Counted from the stretch's first letter, positions 8,677 to 16,470 are shown. The stretch: DNA of 22,554 bases from CAYRJA01 sp964424455 (GCA_964424455.1 CAYRJA010000045.1:1-22554), one strand, 5' to 3'. The notes: a model not told the origin generated them from the sequence alone. Program-made: numbers and translations.

Positions 8677-8872
8677 ATAACATACGAACAGAATTACTTT
8701 TTGTAATACCAGAATTGAAGTGTAAAGCATCTATATAAACAGATACGTGAGTATGAACAGTAACCAATACTTGTTATAATAACTTATCAGATTGATTGCA
8801 AGTATTGCAACAACCTTCAAATCTCTAATTTCATTGAATAAAAATTAAATAACCTTTCCCTTGATAAGTAAA

Positions 8873-9613
8873 ATGAAAACCTACGGACTCATTGGCTTTC
8901 CATTGGAACATTCTTTCTCGAAAAAATATTTTTCAGAGAAGTTTACACAAGAGAATATCAATGAATGTGAGTACAAAAACTTTCCATTACATTCTATCAG
9001 TGAATTTCCTTCTTTAGTAAAGAATGAAATGAATTTATTCGGACTGAATGTTACGATCCCTTATAAAGAATCAGTCATGTCCTATTTGCATGAGGTTACA
9101 AATGAAGCCAAAGAAATTGGCGCGGTAAATTGTATTAAGATTAAAAAAGGAAAACTGATTGGCTACAACACTGATTTTTTTGGGTTTGGATATTCACTTG
9201 GATTATTATTAGAAAGTCATCATACGGATGCTTTAGTCCTCGGCTCTGGCGGAAGCTCTAAAGCGGTAAGATATGTTCTGAAAGAATTAGGAATACATTG
9301 TGTTACAGTTTCATCAAGTGGCGCAAAAGATTCAATCAGTTACAGTGATGTAACAGGTGAAATCATCAGCACTCATTTGCTTATTATTAATACAACTCCT
9401 GTTGGTATGTTTCCGAAAACCGGAGAAGCGCCACCGATTCCATATCAATATATTTCAGACAAACATTTGCTCTACGACCTCATTTACAACCCTGAAGAAA
9501 CTTTATTTCTTAAACAGGGAAAAGAACAAGGTGCAAAAACTAAGAACGGATTACAAATGCTGCAACTGCAGGCGGAAAAGAGTTGGGAGATATGGAATAA
9601 GAATAATCTGTAG
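8873..9613 (+). CDS. aroE: shikimate dehydrogenase
   Basis: NADPH-dependent reduction of 3-dehydroshikimate to shikimate in aromatic amino acid synthesis. From the ATG at 8873 the protein has 246 residues. Shikimate-binding GFPLEHSFS (8-16) comes first, then catalytic NVTIPYK (59-65, K65), GAVNCI (N86) and NTDFFGF (D101). The dinucleotide loop is GSGGSSKA (124-131), followed by NTTPVGM and the C-terminal NGLQMLQLQA that closes over the substrate. An upstream in-frame TTG (8861) would add four residues; ATG aligns better with the family, which begins just before the YGLIG strand. The gene is slightly short but complete. It stands after the R-M pair and 54 bases before rmuC. Confidence 0.95.
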   Translation: MKTYGLIGFPLEHSFSKKYFSEKFTQENINECEYKNFPLHSISEFPSLVKNEMNLFGLNVTIPYKESVMSYLHEVTNEAKEIGAVNCIKIKKGKLIGYNTDFFGFGYSLGLLLESHHTDALVLGSGGSSKAVRYVLKELGIHCVTVSSSGAKDSISYSDVTGEIISTHLLIINTTPVGMFPKTGEAPPIPYQYISDKHLLYDLIYNPEETLFLKQGKEQGAKTKNGLQMLQLQAEKSWEIWNKNNL

Positions 9614-9667
9614 TATAATACAGCAATATGAAAGTAACCTTACTTTTACTTTCTGAAATCAATAGTT

Positions 9668-10864
9668 ATGGAAATCGTTTTTCTTATTATCGGAATTATC
9701 GCAGGAGCAGTTATCGGATGGTTCCTGTCAAAGTCATCAGCTAATGCTGAAGCGATAAAACTGAATTCTCAGATTGCTGCACAGCAGAATGAGAATGACA
9801 ATCTGAACAAAAGATTATCAGAGCAAAAAACAGAAATAGAAAATCTGAATGAGAAATTGAAGGCAGAGTTTGAAGTAATGGCTACGAAAATTCTTGAAGA
9901 TAAAACTGCAAAGTTTACAGAACAAAACCAGACTAATCTTAATTTCATTCTCAATCCATTGAAAGAAAAAATTGAAAGCTTTGAGAAGAAAGTGGATAAC
10001 ACCTACAAAGCAGAAGCAGCAGAGCGAAACTCGCTGAAAGGTGAAATAAAAAACTTAGTTGAGCAAAGTCAGAAGTTGAATCAGGAAGCCAACAATCTGA
10101 CCAATGCGCTGAAAGGGCAAACTAAAACTCAGGGTGACTGGGGCGAAATGATTCTTTCCAGCATATTGGAGAAATCAGGTCTTGTGAAAGATCGCGAGTA
10201 TTTTGAACAGCAGAGTTTTACTACAGAAGAAGGTAAACGTTACCAGCCCGATGTAGTAGTAAGTTTGCCGGAAGGGAAAAAGATTGTAATTGATTCTAAA
10301 GTTTCACTTAATGCGTATGAAGTGTATTGCTCTGCGGAGAGTGATGATGACAGAAATCGTGCGTTATCTCAGCATATTCAGTCGCTGCGTAGTCATATCA
10401 AAGAATTGAGTGAAAAAAAATATCAGCAGATTTATGAATTAGACGGATTAGATTATGTGCTGATGTTCGTGCCGATAGAACCGGCTTTTAATATCGCTGT
10501 ACAACACGAGCCAAATCTGTGGAATGAAGCATTTGACAAAAACATAGTCATCATCAGCACTTCTACTTTGCTGGCAACACTCCGCACAGTTGCAAGTATC
10601 TGGAAACAGGACAAGCAGAATAACAATGCTCTTGAAATCGCAAGATTGAGCGGATCACTTTATGACAAGTTTGTCGGCTTCACAGAAGATATGCTGGAAG
10701 TGGGCAAGAAAATTGACTCTTCAAAAAACAGTTATGTAGATGCTATGAAAAAATTATCAGAAGGTTCGGGCAATCTGATACGTACTACTGAAAAAATAAA
10801 AGTTTTGGGAGCTAAAACAGCTAAGAGTATCAATCAGAATCTTTTGCAGCGTTCAGATTCATAG
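9668..10864 (+). CDS. rmuC: DNA recombination protein RmuC homologue
   Basis: Member of the RmuC family, proteins that limit rearrangements at inverted repeats and carry a restriction-endonuclease-like fold. Residues 2-20 form a membrane anchor (VFLIIGIIAGAVIGWFL). A long coiled coil rich in E, K, Q and N covers about 25-150. The RmuC domain follows, with GDWGEMILSSILEKSGL, RYQPDVVVSLPEGKKIVIDSK (the D-x(n)-D-x-K-like nuclease core) and YVLMFVPIEPAF. Length of 398 aa is typical. In this phylum the protein is of unknown detailed function. It starts 54 bases after aroE and is probably cotranscribed with it. Confidence 0.93.
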   Translation: MEIVFLIIGIIAGAVIGWFLSKSSANAEAIKLNSQIAAQQNENDNLNKRLSEQKTEIENLNEKLKAEFEVMATKILEDKTAKFTEQNQTNLNFILNPLKEKIESFEKKVDNTYKAEAAERNSLKGEIKNLVEQSQKLNQEANNLTNALKGQTKTQGDWGEMILSSILEKSGLVKDREYFEQQSFTTEEGKRYQPDVVVSLPEGKKIVIDSKVSLNAYEVYCSAESDDDRNRALSQHIQSLRSHIKELSEKKYQQIYELDGLDYVLMFVPIEPAFNIAVQHEPNLWNEAFDKNIVIISTSTLLATLRTVASIWKQDKQNNNALEIARLSGSLYDKFVGFTEDMLEVGKKIDSSKNSYVDAMKKLSEGSGNLIRTTEKIKVLGAKTAKSINQNLLQRSDS

Positions 10865-10930
10865 TTGAGTAAGCAATGCAGATAACAATTTATCAGACTT
10901 AAAAAATTAAGATAGTATTTTTCGCCTGAA

Positions 10931-11581
10931 ATGATTGAAGCAACAAATATTGAGAAGTCATACGGAACACTTCAGGTATTGAAAGGAATTTCATTAACCA
11001 TTCAGGAAGGAGAAATAATTTCTATAGTCGGCGCTTCGGGTGCAGGCAAGAGTACGCTGTTACACATTCTCGGCACTTTGGATAAAGCAGATAAAGGTGA
11101 AGTGAAGATAGGAGGGGAGTTGATATCTAAACTGTCAGATAAAGAATTAGGAAAATTCCGGAATAAAAATATCGGGTTTGTTTTTCAGTTTCATCATTTA
11201 CTTCCGGAGCTAAATGTTATTGAAAATGTTTCTGTTCCCGGATGGATAGGTAAGCGCAGTGAGAAAGAAGTGAAACAACAGGCAGAAGAATTGCTGGATT
11301 ATCTCGGATTGAAAGACCGGATGACTCACAAGCCAAACGAATTATCAGGCGGTGAACAGCAGCGAGTGGCAGTGGCACGTGCATTAATCAATCATCCGAA
11401 AATGGTGCTGGCAGATGAGCCGACAGGGAATTTGGATTCAGATCATGCTAAGGAACTTCATCAACTTTTCTTCAAATTCAGGAAAGAATTTAACCAGACA
11501 TTTGTAATTGTAACACACAATGAAGAACTGGCAAATATGGCAGACAGGAAGATGATAATAAAAGATGGAAAAATTGAGTAA
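10931..11581 (+). CDS. lolD: ABC transporter ATPase, LolD-like
   Basis: Nucleotide-binding subunit of the MacB/LolD type, which powers release of lipoproteins from the inner membrane with a LolC/E-type permease. Walker A is GASGAGKST (34-42), the Q-loop is FQFHHLLPE (85-93), the signature is LSGGEQQR (138-145), Walker B is MVLADEPTGNLD (158-169), and the switch histidine is in VTHNEE. Length of 216 aa fits a stand-alone ATPase. No permease gene is adjacent, which is usual when the family is split around the genome. The LolD assignment over other MacB-class ATPases is likely but not certain. Confidence 0.85.
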   Translation: MIEATNIEKSYGTLQVLKGISLTIQEGEIISIVGASGAGKSTLLHILGTLDKADKGEVKIGGELISKLSDKELGKFRNKNIGFVFQFHHLLPELNVIENVSVPGWIGKRSEKEVKQQAEELLDYLGLKDRMTHKPNELSGGEQQRVAVARALINHPKMVLADEPTGNLDSDHAKELHQLFFKFRKEFNQTFVIVTHNEELANMADRKMIIKDGKIE

Positions 11582-11588
11582 GAACTCT

Positions 11589-11663
<75 letters not shown>

Positions 11664-11671
11664 GCGGGTGG

Positions 11672-11679
11672 CAAATATA
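11672..11679 (-). promoter_or_regulatory. promoter -7 element of tRNA-Ala
   Basis: On the minus strand TATATTTG is an exact TAnnTTTG match, eight bases before the first base of the mature tRNA. A weak TTT-type -33 element lies about 19 bases further upstream. The element sits between the tRNA and the ATG of the divergent gene at 11689. Confidence 0.55.
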
Positions 11680-11688
11680 ATTATACCA

Positions 11689-12393
11689 ATGGTTAGATTA
11701 AACTTTCTGCTTTTATTATTCTTTCCTGCTCTTCTGTTCTCGCAACAACCGGTTGGTGTGTCTGTGAACGGTAAAATTTCTTTCAGTGATAATTCAGGAC
11801 GATTCGACAGGGTAAGGATTTACAATCTGCGAACTAATACATTTGTTTCACCTGCCAAAACCGGAATATATGAACTTCACGGATTCAAAACGGATACTTT
11901 TGTTTTTGTCTGTATCGGATATTCTAATGTGAATCTGTGTTACAAAGATTCACTCCGCCAGTTGAAATATGAAAAGAATATTGTTCTTCATCCTATTCAA
12001 TCGGAACTGGATGGTGTTACAATTACTCCCGATAAAACATTTGAACAGATTCAACAGGCAATAAACAATTTAGGTGTGAAAAATACAGACACTTATAACT
12101 CAGTTTACCCTTTAAGAAGTCCGATCACTTTTTTATGGGAGAGATTCTCTAAAGTAGAAAAGCAAAAAAGACAAGTGGCAATATTGCTGAATGATGATGA
12201 GCGAAGACAGGTGCAGCGTGAGTTGTTAAAAATCTGTATTAAGTCAGAACTTATCAATCTCCCATTTTCAAAAATGGATGCATTCATTGAATACTGTAAT
12301 TTTTCGGATGCATATCTTCAGCAGGTAAGTCTTTATGATTTACTTTCTATGATTAAACTGCGATACAAATATTTCAGTAATTATATCGAGTGA
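11689..12393 (+). CDS. exported protein with carboxypeptidase-regulatory-like domain
   Basis: A 234-residue protein from the ATG at 11689. A GTG 21 bases upstream would add seven residues before the signal peptide, and I do not use it. Residues 1-18 are a clear signal peptide (NFLLLLFFPALLFSQ). Residues 22-105 look like the CarboxypepD_reg-like beta sandwich frequent in Bacteroidota envelope proteins: VNGKISFSDNSG, a Y-x-L-x-G strand (YELHGF), VCIGYSNV, and LDGVTITP, which resembles the lead into a TonB plug. No barrel follows; the remaining 120 residues are helical and basic. The function is unknown. The start lies only 25 bases from the tRNA on the other strand, so its own promoter must overlap the tRNA or be internal. 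Confidence 0.7.
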   Translation: MVRLNFLLLLFFPALLFSQQPVGVSVNGKISFSDNSGRFDRVRIYNLRTNTFVSPAKTGIYELHGFKTDTFVFVCIGYSNVNLCYKDSLRQLKYEKNIVLHPIQSELDGVTITPDKTFEQIQQAINNLGVKNTDTYNSVYPLRSPITFLWERFSKVEKQKRQVAILLNDDERRQVQRELLKICIKSELINLPFSKMDAFIEYCNFSDAYLQQVSLYDLLSMIKLRYKYFSNYIE

Positions 12394-12429
12394 AATATTA
12401 TTCCTGTTCACTCACAGCTATTCTTACCT

Positions 12430-12467
12430 GAAACTGATAAAATGTGAGAAGAAAATATTTCAGTTTC
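12430..12467. other. inverted repeat in the purC upstream region
   Basis: GAAACTGA (12430-12437) and TCAGTTTC (12460-12467) form an 8-bp perfect inverted repeat around 22 bases. Its right arm overlaps the expected -33 region of the purC promoter. It could be an operator or a hairpin, or the tail of the preceding gene. A second, shorter pair, CTCACA/TGTGAG (12412-12417 and 12443-12448), overlaps it. Confidence 0.3.
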
Positions 12468-12480
12468 GGTTAAGTTCAGT

Positions 12481-12488
12481 TAGGTTTG
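12481..12488 (+). promoter_or_regulatory. -7 element of purC
   Basis: TAGGTTTG is an exact TAnnTTTG match 22 bases before the ATG, with TTTC at the -33 position about 20 bases upstream. The predicted leader is about 15 bases and A-rich. Confidence 0.55.
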
Positions 12489-12509
12489 CAACTCTAAAAT
12501 AACCAAACG

Positions 12510-13478
12510 ATGATTGATACTATGAGTTCTTCAGCTATTTTTTCTACAGAGTATAAACTCCCTAATCAAACTAAATTTTACAGAGGTAAAGTGCGTGATG
12601 TTTATACCATTGCAAACAAATACCTTGTCATGGTGGCAAGCGACCGCATATCTGCATTTGATGTAGTACTGCCTAAGCCGATTCCATACAAAGGACAGGT
12701 GTTGAATCAAATTGCAGCTGAATTTTTGAAAGCTACGAGTGATATTGTTCCTAACTGGCTGATTAGCGTTCCGGATCCTAATGTTAGTATTGGCAGAATG
12801 TGTGAACCGTTTAAAGTGGAAATGGTTGTTCGCGGATATTTGGCAGGACATGCTGCCCGCCAGTATGCAGCAGGCAAGAGGGAATTATGTGGTGTTACAC
12901 TTCCGGAAGGATTAAACGAAAATGACCGTTTTCCTAAGCCGGTTATTACGCCCACTACTAAAGCAGATGAAGGTCACGACCTGGATATTTCAAGAGAAGA
13001 AATTATTAAACAAGGATTAGTTTCTGAGCAGGATTACATTCAACTTGAAAAATATTCTTATGCACTGTTCGGGCGCGGAACTGAAATTGCTAAAAAGCAT
13101 GGATTGATTTTAGTGGATACAAAATATGAATTCGGAAAATCAGACGGGAAGATTTACCTGATTGATGAAATCCATACACCCGATTCTTCGCGCTATTTCT
13201 ACCTCAATGGCTATGAGGAAAGACAAAAAAATGGAGAAGCACAGAAACAGTTATCGAAAGAATTTGTACGCCAGTGGCTGATTGAAAATAATTTCATGGG
13301 GAAAGATGGACAAACCGTTCCTGTCATGCCGGATGAATTTATTACTACTGTAACAGACCGTTACATAGAACTGTACGAGAAAATCACAGGATTAAAATTT
13401 GTAAAAAACGACTCAGGTGAAAATGTATCTCAACGGATTGAGCGCAATATTCTGACTGAGTTAAAACGACTTGGATAA
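12510..13478 (+). CDS. purC: SAICAR synthase (phosphoribosylaminoimidazole-succinocarboxamide synthase)
   Basis: Purine synthesis enzyme that joins CAIR and aspartate with ATP to give SAICAR. This is the long form (322 aa, like yeast ADE1) rather than the short 240-aa proteobacterial form. Signatures are GKVRDVY (26-32), SDRISAFD (44-51), RGYLAGHAARQY (109-120), TPTTKADEGHD (147-157) and the aspartate/nucleotide site HTPDSSRYF (222-230). I start at ATG 12510; an ATG four codons in is possible. It is transcribed from its own promoter and converges on the next gene with only 15 bases between stop codons and no visible terminator. Confidence 0.97.
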   Translation: MIDTMSSSAIFSTEYKLPNQTKFYRGKVRDVYTIANKYLVMVASDRISAFDVVLPKPIPYKGQVLNQIAAEFLKATSDIVPNWLISVPDPNVSIGRMCEPFKVEMVVRGYLAGHAARQYAAGKRELCGVTLPEGLNENDRFPKPVITPTTKADEGHDLDISREEIIKQGLVSEQDYIQLEKYSYALFGRGTEIAKKHGLILVDTKYEFGKSDGKIYLIDEIHTPDSSRYFYLNGYEERQKNGEAQKQLSKEFVRQWLIENNFMGKDGQTVPVMPDEFITTVTDRYIELYEKITGLKFVKNDSGENVSQRIERNILTELKRLG

Positions 13479-13493
13479 ATTCTGTTTTCCAGA

Positions 13494-14363
13494 TTATTCA
13501 GCATATTGTTGAATTGAATTCATTATTTGAGTATATAGCCTTGCACGTTTCAGTTCAACACGGCTAATGGTAATGGTTTCTGCCCGGCGGAAACCTCCGT
13601 AATAATAACGGTAAAACCACGGACCGGCTGCTGTAAGCGCATCAACATAAGAGTAGGAGAAGGCAGTATTAACAAACAGCAATGCAAATCCGCCTGTCAG
13701 CAGCAGAGAGTTCACTCCGTTCTTTATATCTCCTGCATAAAGCTGACCTGCCCCCGGGATTATCATAGAGAGAATTCGTGCAGTCTTTGGACTCTTCCGG
13801 TTCAGTTTTTCATTCTTTGAAAAAAGATAATTCAGATTTTGGAGAGATACCGAATCAGTTGCAGGAATCAATTGCTTAAAATAATTTTCTGATAGTGTAT
13901 AATTCGCATCACCGAAATAAGCAATGGCGAAATAAAGATTTTTCTTTTTCTGCAAATCATCCGGTTGATGCTCACTTAGCGACATCAACTCCTGTAAGGC
14001 AAGTTTGAACTTCTTTGCCTTCAGAAAATTGAAAGAACGGTTAAAGAGCATTTCATTCTTAATACTGTCGTTGTCAGTGGAATAATAAGTCAGCTGATAA
14101 TATTCATTTGCTTTTTCAGGATTGAGTAATTCAGTGTAACAATTTCCGATATGCTCATAACATTCGGTACTGAAATTGCCTTCTCCAAAAAACAGTACCC
14201 GCTCATAATATTTAATGCACTCTTTGTAATCTGCTTCTGCATAAAGACGATTTGCAAACTGAAAAGTCTGCTCCACCGTTTGAGCACGTGCTGTTACAGC
14301 AGCCAGCAGACTAAAGATTACGGCTGAAAAGAAACTGCGCCTTTTTAACCAGTGCATCTTCAT
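13494..14363 (-). CDS. exported TPR protein with C-terminal PGAG-motif membrane region (paralogue 2)
   Basis: A 289-residue protein with a signal peptide (residues 1-28, cut after ARAQ) and TPR-like helix pairs over about 32-185 (FQFANRLYAEADYKECIKYY, CYEHIGNCYTELL). A C-terminal membrane region begins MIIPGAGQLYAGDIKNG (200-216), with a hydrophobic helix NSLLLTGGFALLFV after it. The PGAG-x-x-Y-x-G-D motif is shared with the upstream gene, so the two are paralogues with the same domain order. Family name is unknown to me; it resembles DUF5683-type envelope proteins. Its start overlaps the end of the upstream gene by 53 bases, implying coupled translation. It is the last gene of the LolA-like/YidD block. 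Confidence 0.75.
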   Translation of the reverse strand: MKMHWLKRRSFFSAVIFSLLAAVTARAQTVEQTFQFANRLYAEADYKECIKYYERVLFFGEGNFSTECYEHIGNCYTELLNPEKANEYYQLTYYSTDNDSIKNEMLFNRSFNFLKAKKFKLALQELMSLSEHQPDDLQKKKNLYFAIAYFGDANYTLSENYFKQLIPATDSVSLQNLNYLFSKNEKLNRKSPKTARILSMIIPGAGQLYAGDIKNGVNSLLLTGGFALLFVNTAFSYSYVDALTAAGPWFYRYYYGGFRRAETITISRVELKRARLYTQIMNSIQQYAE

Positions 14364-15192
14364 GTTTTTTGTTAAAGTTTTTGGCTGATTTGTAAGAGCC
14401 GTAAATATTACCGAGGTAAAGACCTAAATCAAGCCCGCCGTAAATCCATCCATAAGCGCTCTTTGTGCCATATTTATCGAATCCACGATAAGCTTGATAC
14501 CCCGTCAGTCCTATGAAAATAAAAGAAACAGTTCCGTCCTTCCAATCACCCGTGTAAAATTTTCCAGCGCCGGGAACAACGGCTGACATCAAAGCGGCAA
14601 GTCCTGCACTGCGATGCTTCATGTTATCGGCTTCAGAGATAATGGGTTTGTAAGGACCATACATTTCATTGTCATTCTGCTGCCACTTGTTGTAAATTTC
14701 CTTTGCCGGTTTCCAGTCTTTATTCAGCAGGTCAATGTTCAGTTGGAGATAATCCTTTTCTTTTTCAGAAATAGAATGTGAAGATTGCACTAACGAGAGC
14801 GCTTTATCCTGCTGCTTATTTAAAATCAGCAGATAGGTGTATTCATTAAAGATATTTTTCGGCGCATTCTCTATGTCAGGGAATAGTTCTTGAGTACGGA
14901 CAATTCCTTTTGCAAACAACTCTGCTTTCCGGTAGCTCTTCAGCAGGAAAATTTTTGCAGAGTCATCATCCGGCTTCATAAACAACAGCCGTTCATATTC
15001 CTCTGCAGACAGGTTATATTGAGAAGATGAATAAAGGTAGTAAGCAAACTTTTCAGTATTGGCTGAGTTAAAAATATCCTGAGCAGAAGCAAAGTCTAAC
15101 ACAAATAATGTCCGAATAAAAAGGATAGTAATTACGAATTGTCTTAGATATTTTTTATGAAAATAATTTAGTATTAGCTTTTTACAATTCAT
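14311..15192 (-). CDS. exported TPR protein with C-terminal PGAG-motif membrane region (paralogue 1)
   Basis: A 293-residue protein. A long basic N-region precedes a hydrophobic core (residues 18-35) ending in ASAQ, read as a signal peptide. TPR-like helices cover about 44-175 (AYYLYSSSQYNLSAEEYERL, NEYTYLLILNKQQDKALSLV). The C-terminal part has VVPGAGKFYTGDWKDG (205-220), a hydrophobic helix (TVSFIFIGLTGYQAY) and GWIYGGLDLGLYLGNIYGSY, another membrane-like stretch. It is paralogous to the next gene, which it overlaps. It follows the Y1 transposase gene by 62 bases; without that gene and its spacer it would directly follow yidD. No promoter is clear. Function unknown; an envelope-assembly role is inferred from context. 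Confidence 0.75.
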   Translation of the reverse strand: MNCKKLILNYFHKKYLRQFVITILFIRTLFVLDFASAQDIFNSANTEKFAYYLYSSSQYNLSAEEYERLLFMKPDDDSAKIFLLKSYRKAELFAKGIVRTQELFPDIENAPKNIFNEYTYLLILNKQQDKALSLVQSSHSISEKEKDYLQLNIDLLNKDWKPAKEIYNKWQQNDNEMYGPYKPIISEADNMKHRSAGLAALMSAVVPGAGKFYTGDWKDGTVSFIFIGLTGYQAYRGFDKYGTKSAYGWIYGGLDLGLYLGNIYGSYKSAKNFNKKHEDALVKKAQFLFSRNL

Positions 15193-15254
15193 TTTCGTTT
15201 AATCAGAAATTATTGTTTTAAATCTTTAATCCTCCTCTGTAAAGCTTTGTCAGT

Positions 15255-15698
15255 TTATTTCTCATACCGTAAACTTTTCTGATAGAATTTCATAAACTTC
15301 TCATACTCCTCACTGAAACTCACTTTCCTATGGTGTTCAGGTTGATTGAGAATATAATGACAAACTTTATCTACTTCAGATTTTGAAACTGAAAAAGCGG
15401 AAGCAGAATCCTGCCAGGCAAATTTTCCGGCGCACAATTTATTCTTATTAATGAAATGTTGTGAACTGTTCGCAACAATACTTGCTAAATCTTCTTCTGA
15501 TAACTCCGGTGAACAGGAAACAAGAAAATGAACATGTTCGGGATTTGCATAGATAGCATACAATTTTGAATCATGATTACTTATGATTCCCGTTATATAT
15601 TTTTCAATTCGTTCTCTATGAATTTCCTGAATCAAAGCGATACGATTCAATGTAGTGAAAATATAATGAGTGTACAAGTTATAGTATTGTATTTTCAT
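15255..15698 (-). CDS. Y1 (HUH) transposase, IS200-like/REP-associated type
   Basis: Single-strand DNA transposase of the Y1_Tnp family, 147 residues, the normal full length. The metal-binding HUH motif is HVH (55-57, in NPEHVHFLV). The catalytic tyrosine is Y115 in KVCHYILNQPEHH, followed by the family-typical FSEEYEKFM. AGKFAWQDSASAFSVS (90-105) matches the conserved W-Q-x-x-x-x-A-F-S-V-S block. All key residues are present, so it may be active. It sits between yidD and the TPR paralogues in the same direction, and a hairpin-containing direct repeat begins at its start codon. No TnpB or cargo gene accompanies it. Whether it is an insertion sequence or a domesticated REP transposase cannot be told here. 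Confidence 0.9.
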   Translation of the reverse strand: MKIQYYNLYTHYIFTTLNRIALIQEIHRERIEKYITGIISNHDSKLYAIYANPEHVHFLVSCSPELSEEDLASIVANSSQHFINKNKLCAGKFAWQDSASAFSVSKSEVDKVCHYILNQPEHHRKVSFSEEYEKFMKFYQKSLRYEK

Positions 15699-15763
15699 AA
15701 GGTCATAAGGTTGTTGTACAAGGAAATGCCTTTTGCTATTAAGGTTAATTTTTCAAGATAAGG
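15697..15763. repeat. direct repeat copy A with hairpin, at transposase start
   Basis: Begins over the transposase start codon. It aligns with copy B 270 bases away: 19 of the first 21 bases match, and GGTTAATTTTT and GATAAGG also match. An internal hairpin CCTT-TTGCTATT-AAGG is flanked by GGAAAT and ATTTTTC, which can extend the stem imperfectly. Confidence 0.7.
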
Positions 15764-16068
15764 TTTTTGATTCTCTAATGTATAGGAAGGTCTTTTAAAC
15801 ATCGCATAAAGGTAATTTATTACTCCTTCCTTAGTTTTCTGATAAACAAACCTTCTTTTATTTTGAAACCTTGATAGAAATGAATTCAGGCAACACTCAA
15901 CCTTATTCTTTTGCCTTTATAGTTTGGCTATGCGTGTATTACTTAATATTTCTGTAATCTAATTTTATAAGGGCATAAGATTGTTGTCAAAGAAATCTTT
16001 TACTACAAAGGTTAATTTTTTGGATAAGGGTTACTATTCGTTTATCTCAGAATATAACTGCATCTGCA
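15699..16068. other. AT-rich spacer between transposase and yidD
   Basis: About 370 bases with no coding frame I can support. It contains the two hairpin-bearing direct repeats at its ends and a 7-bp inverted repeat, AGGAAGG/CCTTCCT (15784-15790 and 15825-15831). The genes on either side belong to one transcription direction, so this stretch and the transposase look like an insertion in an operon. Confidence 0.6.
15967..16029. repeat. direct repeat copy B with hairpin
   Basis: Same order of blocks as copy A and same orientation. The hairpin is kept as CTTT-TACTAC-AAAG, with substitutions on the stem that preserve pairing (T-A gained at the inner position, U-G at the outer one), and it is flanked by AGAAAT and ATTTTTT. 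Confidence 0.7.
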
Positions 16069-16470
16069 TTATTCCACAGGGTCAATCAGCAGGTGTTTAT
16101 CGTAATCGTAAGGGTAATTTTTCGGACTAAGTCCGTTACAGCGAAGGAGGCGATCGAAAGAATTCAACATTCCTAAAAATACACCTTTCTTTTTTATACT
16201 CTGAAGTGCATATTCAGAGCAGGAGGGAGTGAAAGTACAGGAGTTGCCATCTTGTGATGAAATAAAAGTTTTATAAAAAACAAAAAGTCCGGTAAAGACT
16301 GCATCTACCTCACTATGAATTCCTTTGAATACATGAGTATGATTATGCAATTCCGGACTCATCACTGTTTTCAGTGACTCATATTCCTTTACTGAAGTTT
16401 GAGAATAAACAATGAAGGTGTTACTGCAAAGGAATAGAAAAATTATAAAAAATATTTTCAGAAAGGTCAT
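16069..16470 (-). CDS. yidD: YidD-family protein with signal peptide
   Basis: Contains a full YidD domain (residues 57-122): FTGLFVFYKTFISSQDGNSC, then C-T-F-T-P-S-C-S-E-Y-A (78-88), KKGVFLGMLNSFDRLLRCNGL and the proline end. The three conserved cysteines are C78, C84 and C111. Canonical YidD is 70-90 residues, sits at the cytoplasmic face and helps YidC-dependent insertion. Here a hydrophobic signal peptide (5-24, ending VYSQ) and about 30 extra residues precede the domain, so it should be exported. The ATG at 16470 lies inside the end of the LolA-like gene (50-base overlap), so translation is probably coupled. Domain assignment is firm; the periplasmic location is inference. Confidence 0.88.
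   Translation of the reverse strand: MTFLKIFFIIFLFLCSNTFIVYSQTSVKEYESLKTVMSPELHNHTHVFKGIHSEVDAVFTGLFVFYKTFISSQDGNSCTFTPSCSEYALQSIKKKGVFLGMLNSFDRLLRCNGLSPKNYPYDYDKHLLIDPVE

Noticed and set aside
8773..8810. Small palindromes GTTATAATAAC and paired TTGCAA before aroE
   Set aside because: Too short and AT-rich to call an operator; not tied to a C-protein because none is encoded.
9357..9656. Plus-strand frame overlapping the end of aroE
   Set aside because: Reading in another frame over the conserved aroE C-terminus; the product has no domain features.
15193..15254. AGAGGAGG on the minus strand upstream of the first TPR paralogue
   Set aside because: It looks like a Shine-Dalgarno but lies over 40 bases from the ATG, and other genes here do not use one.
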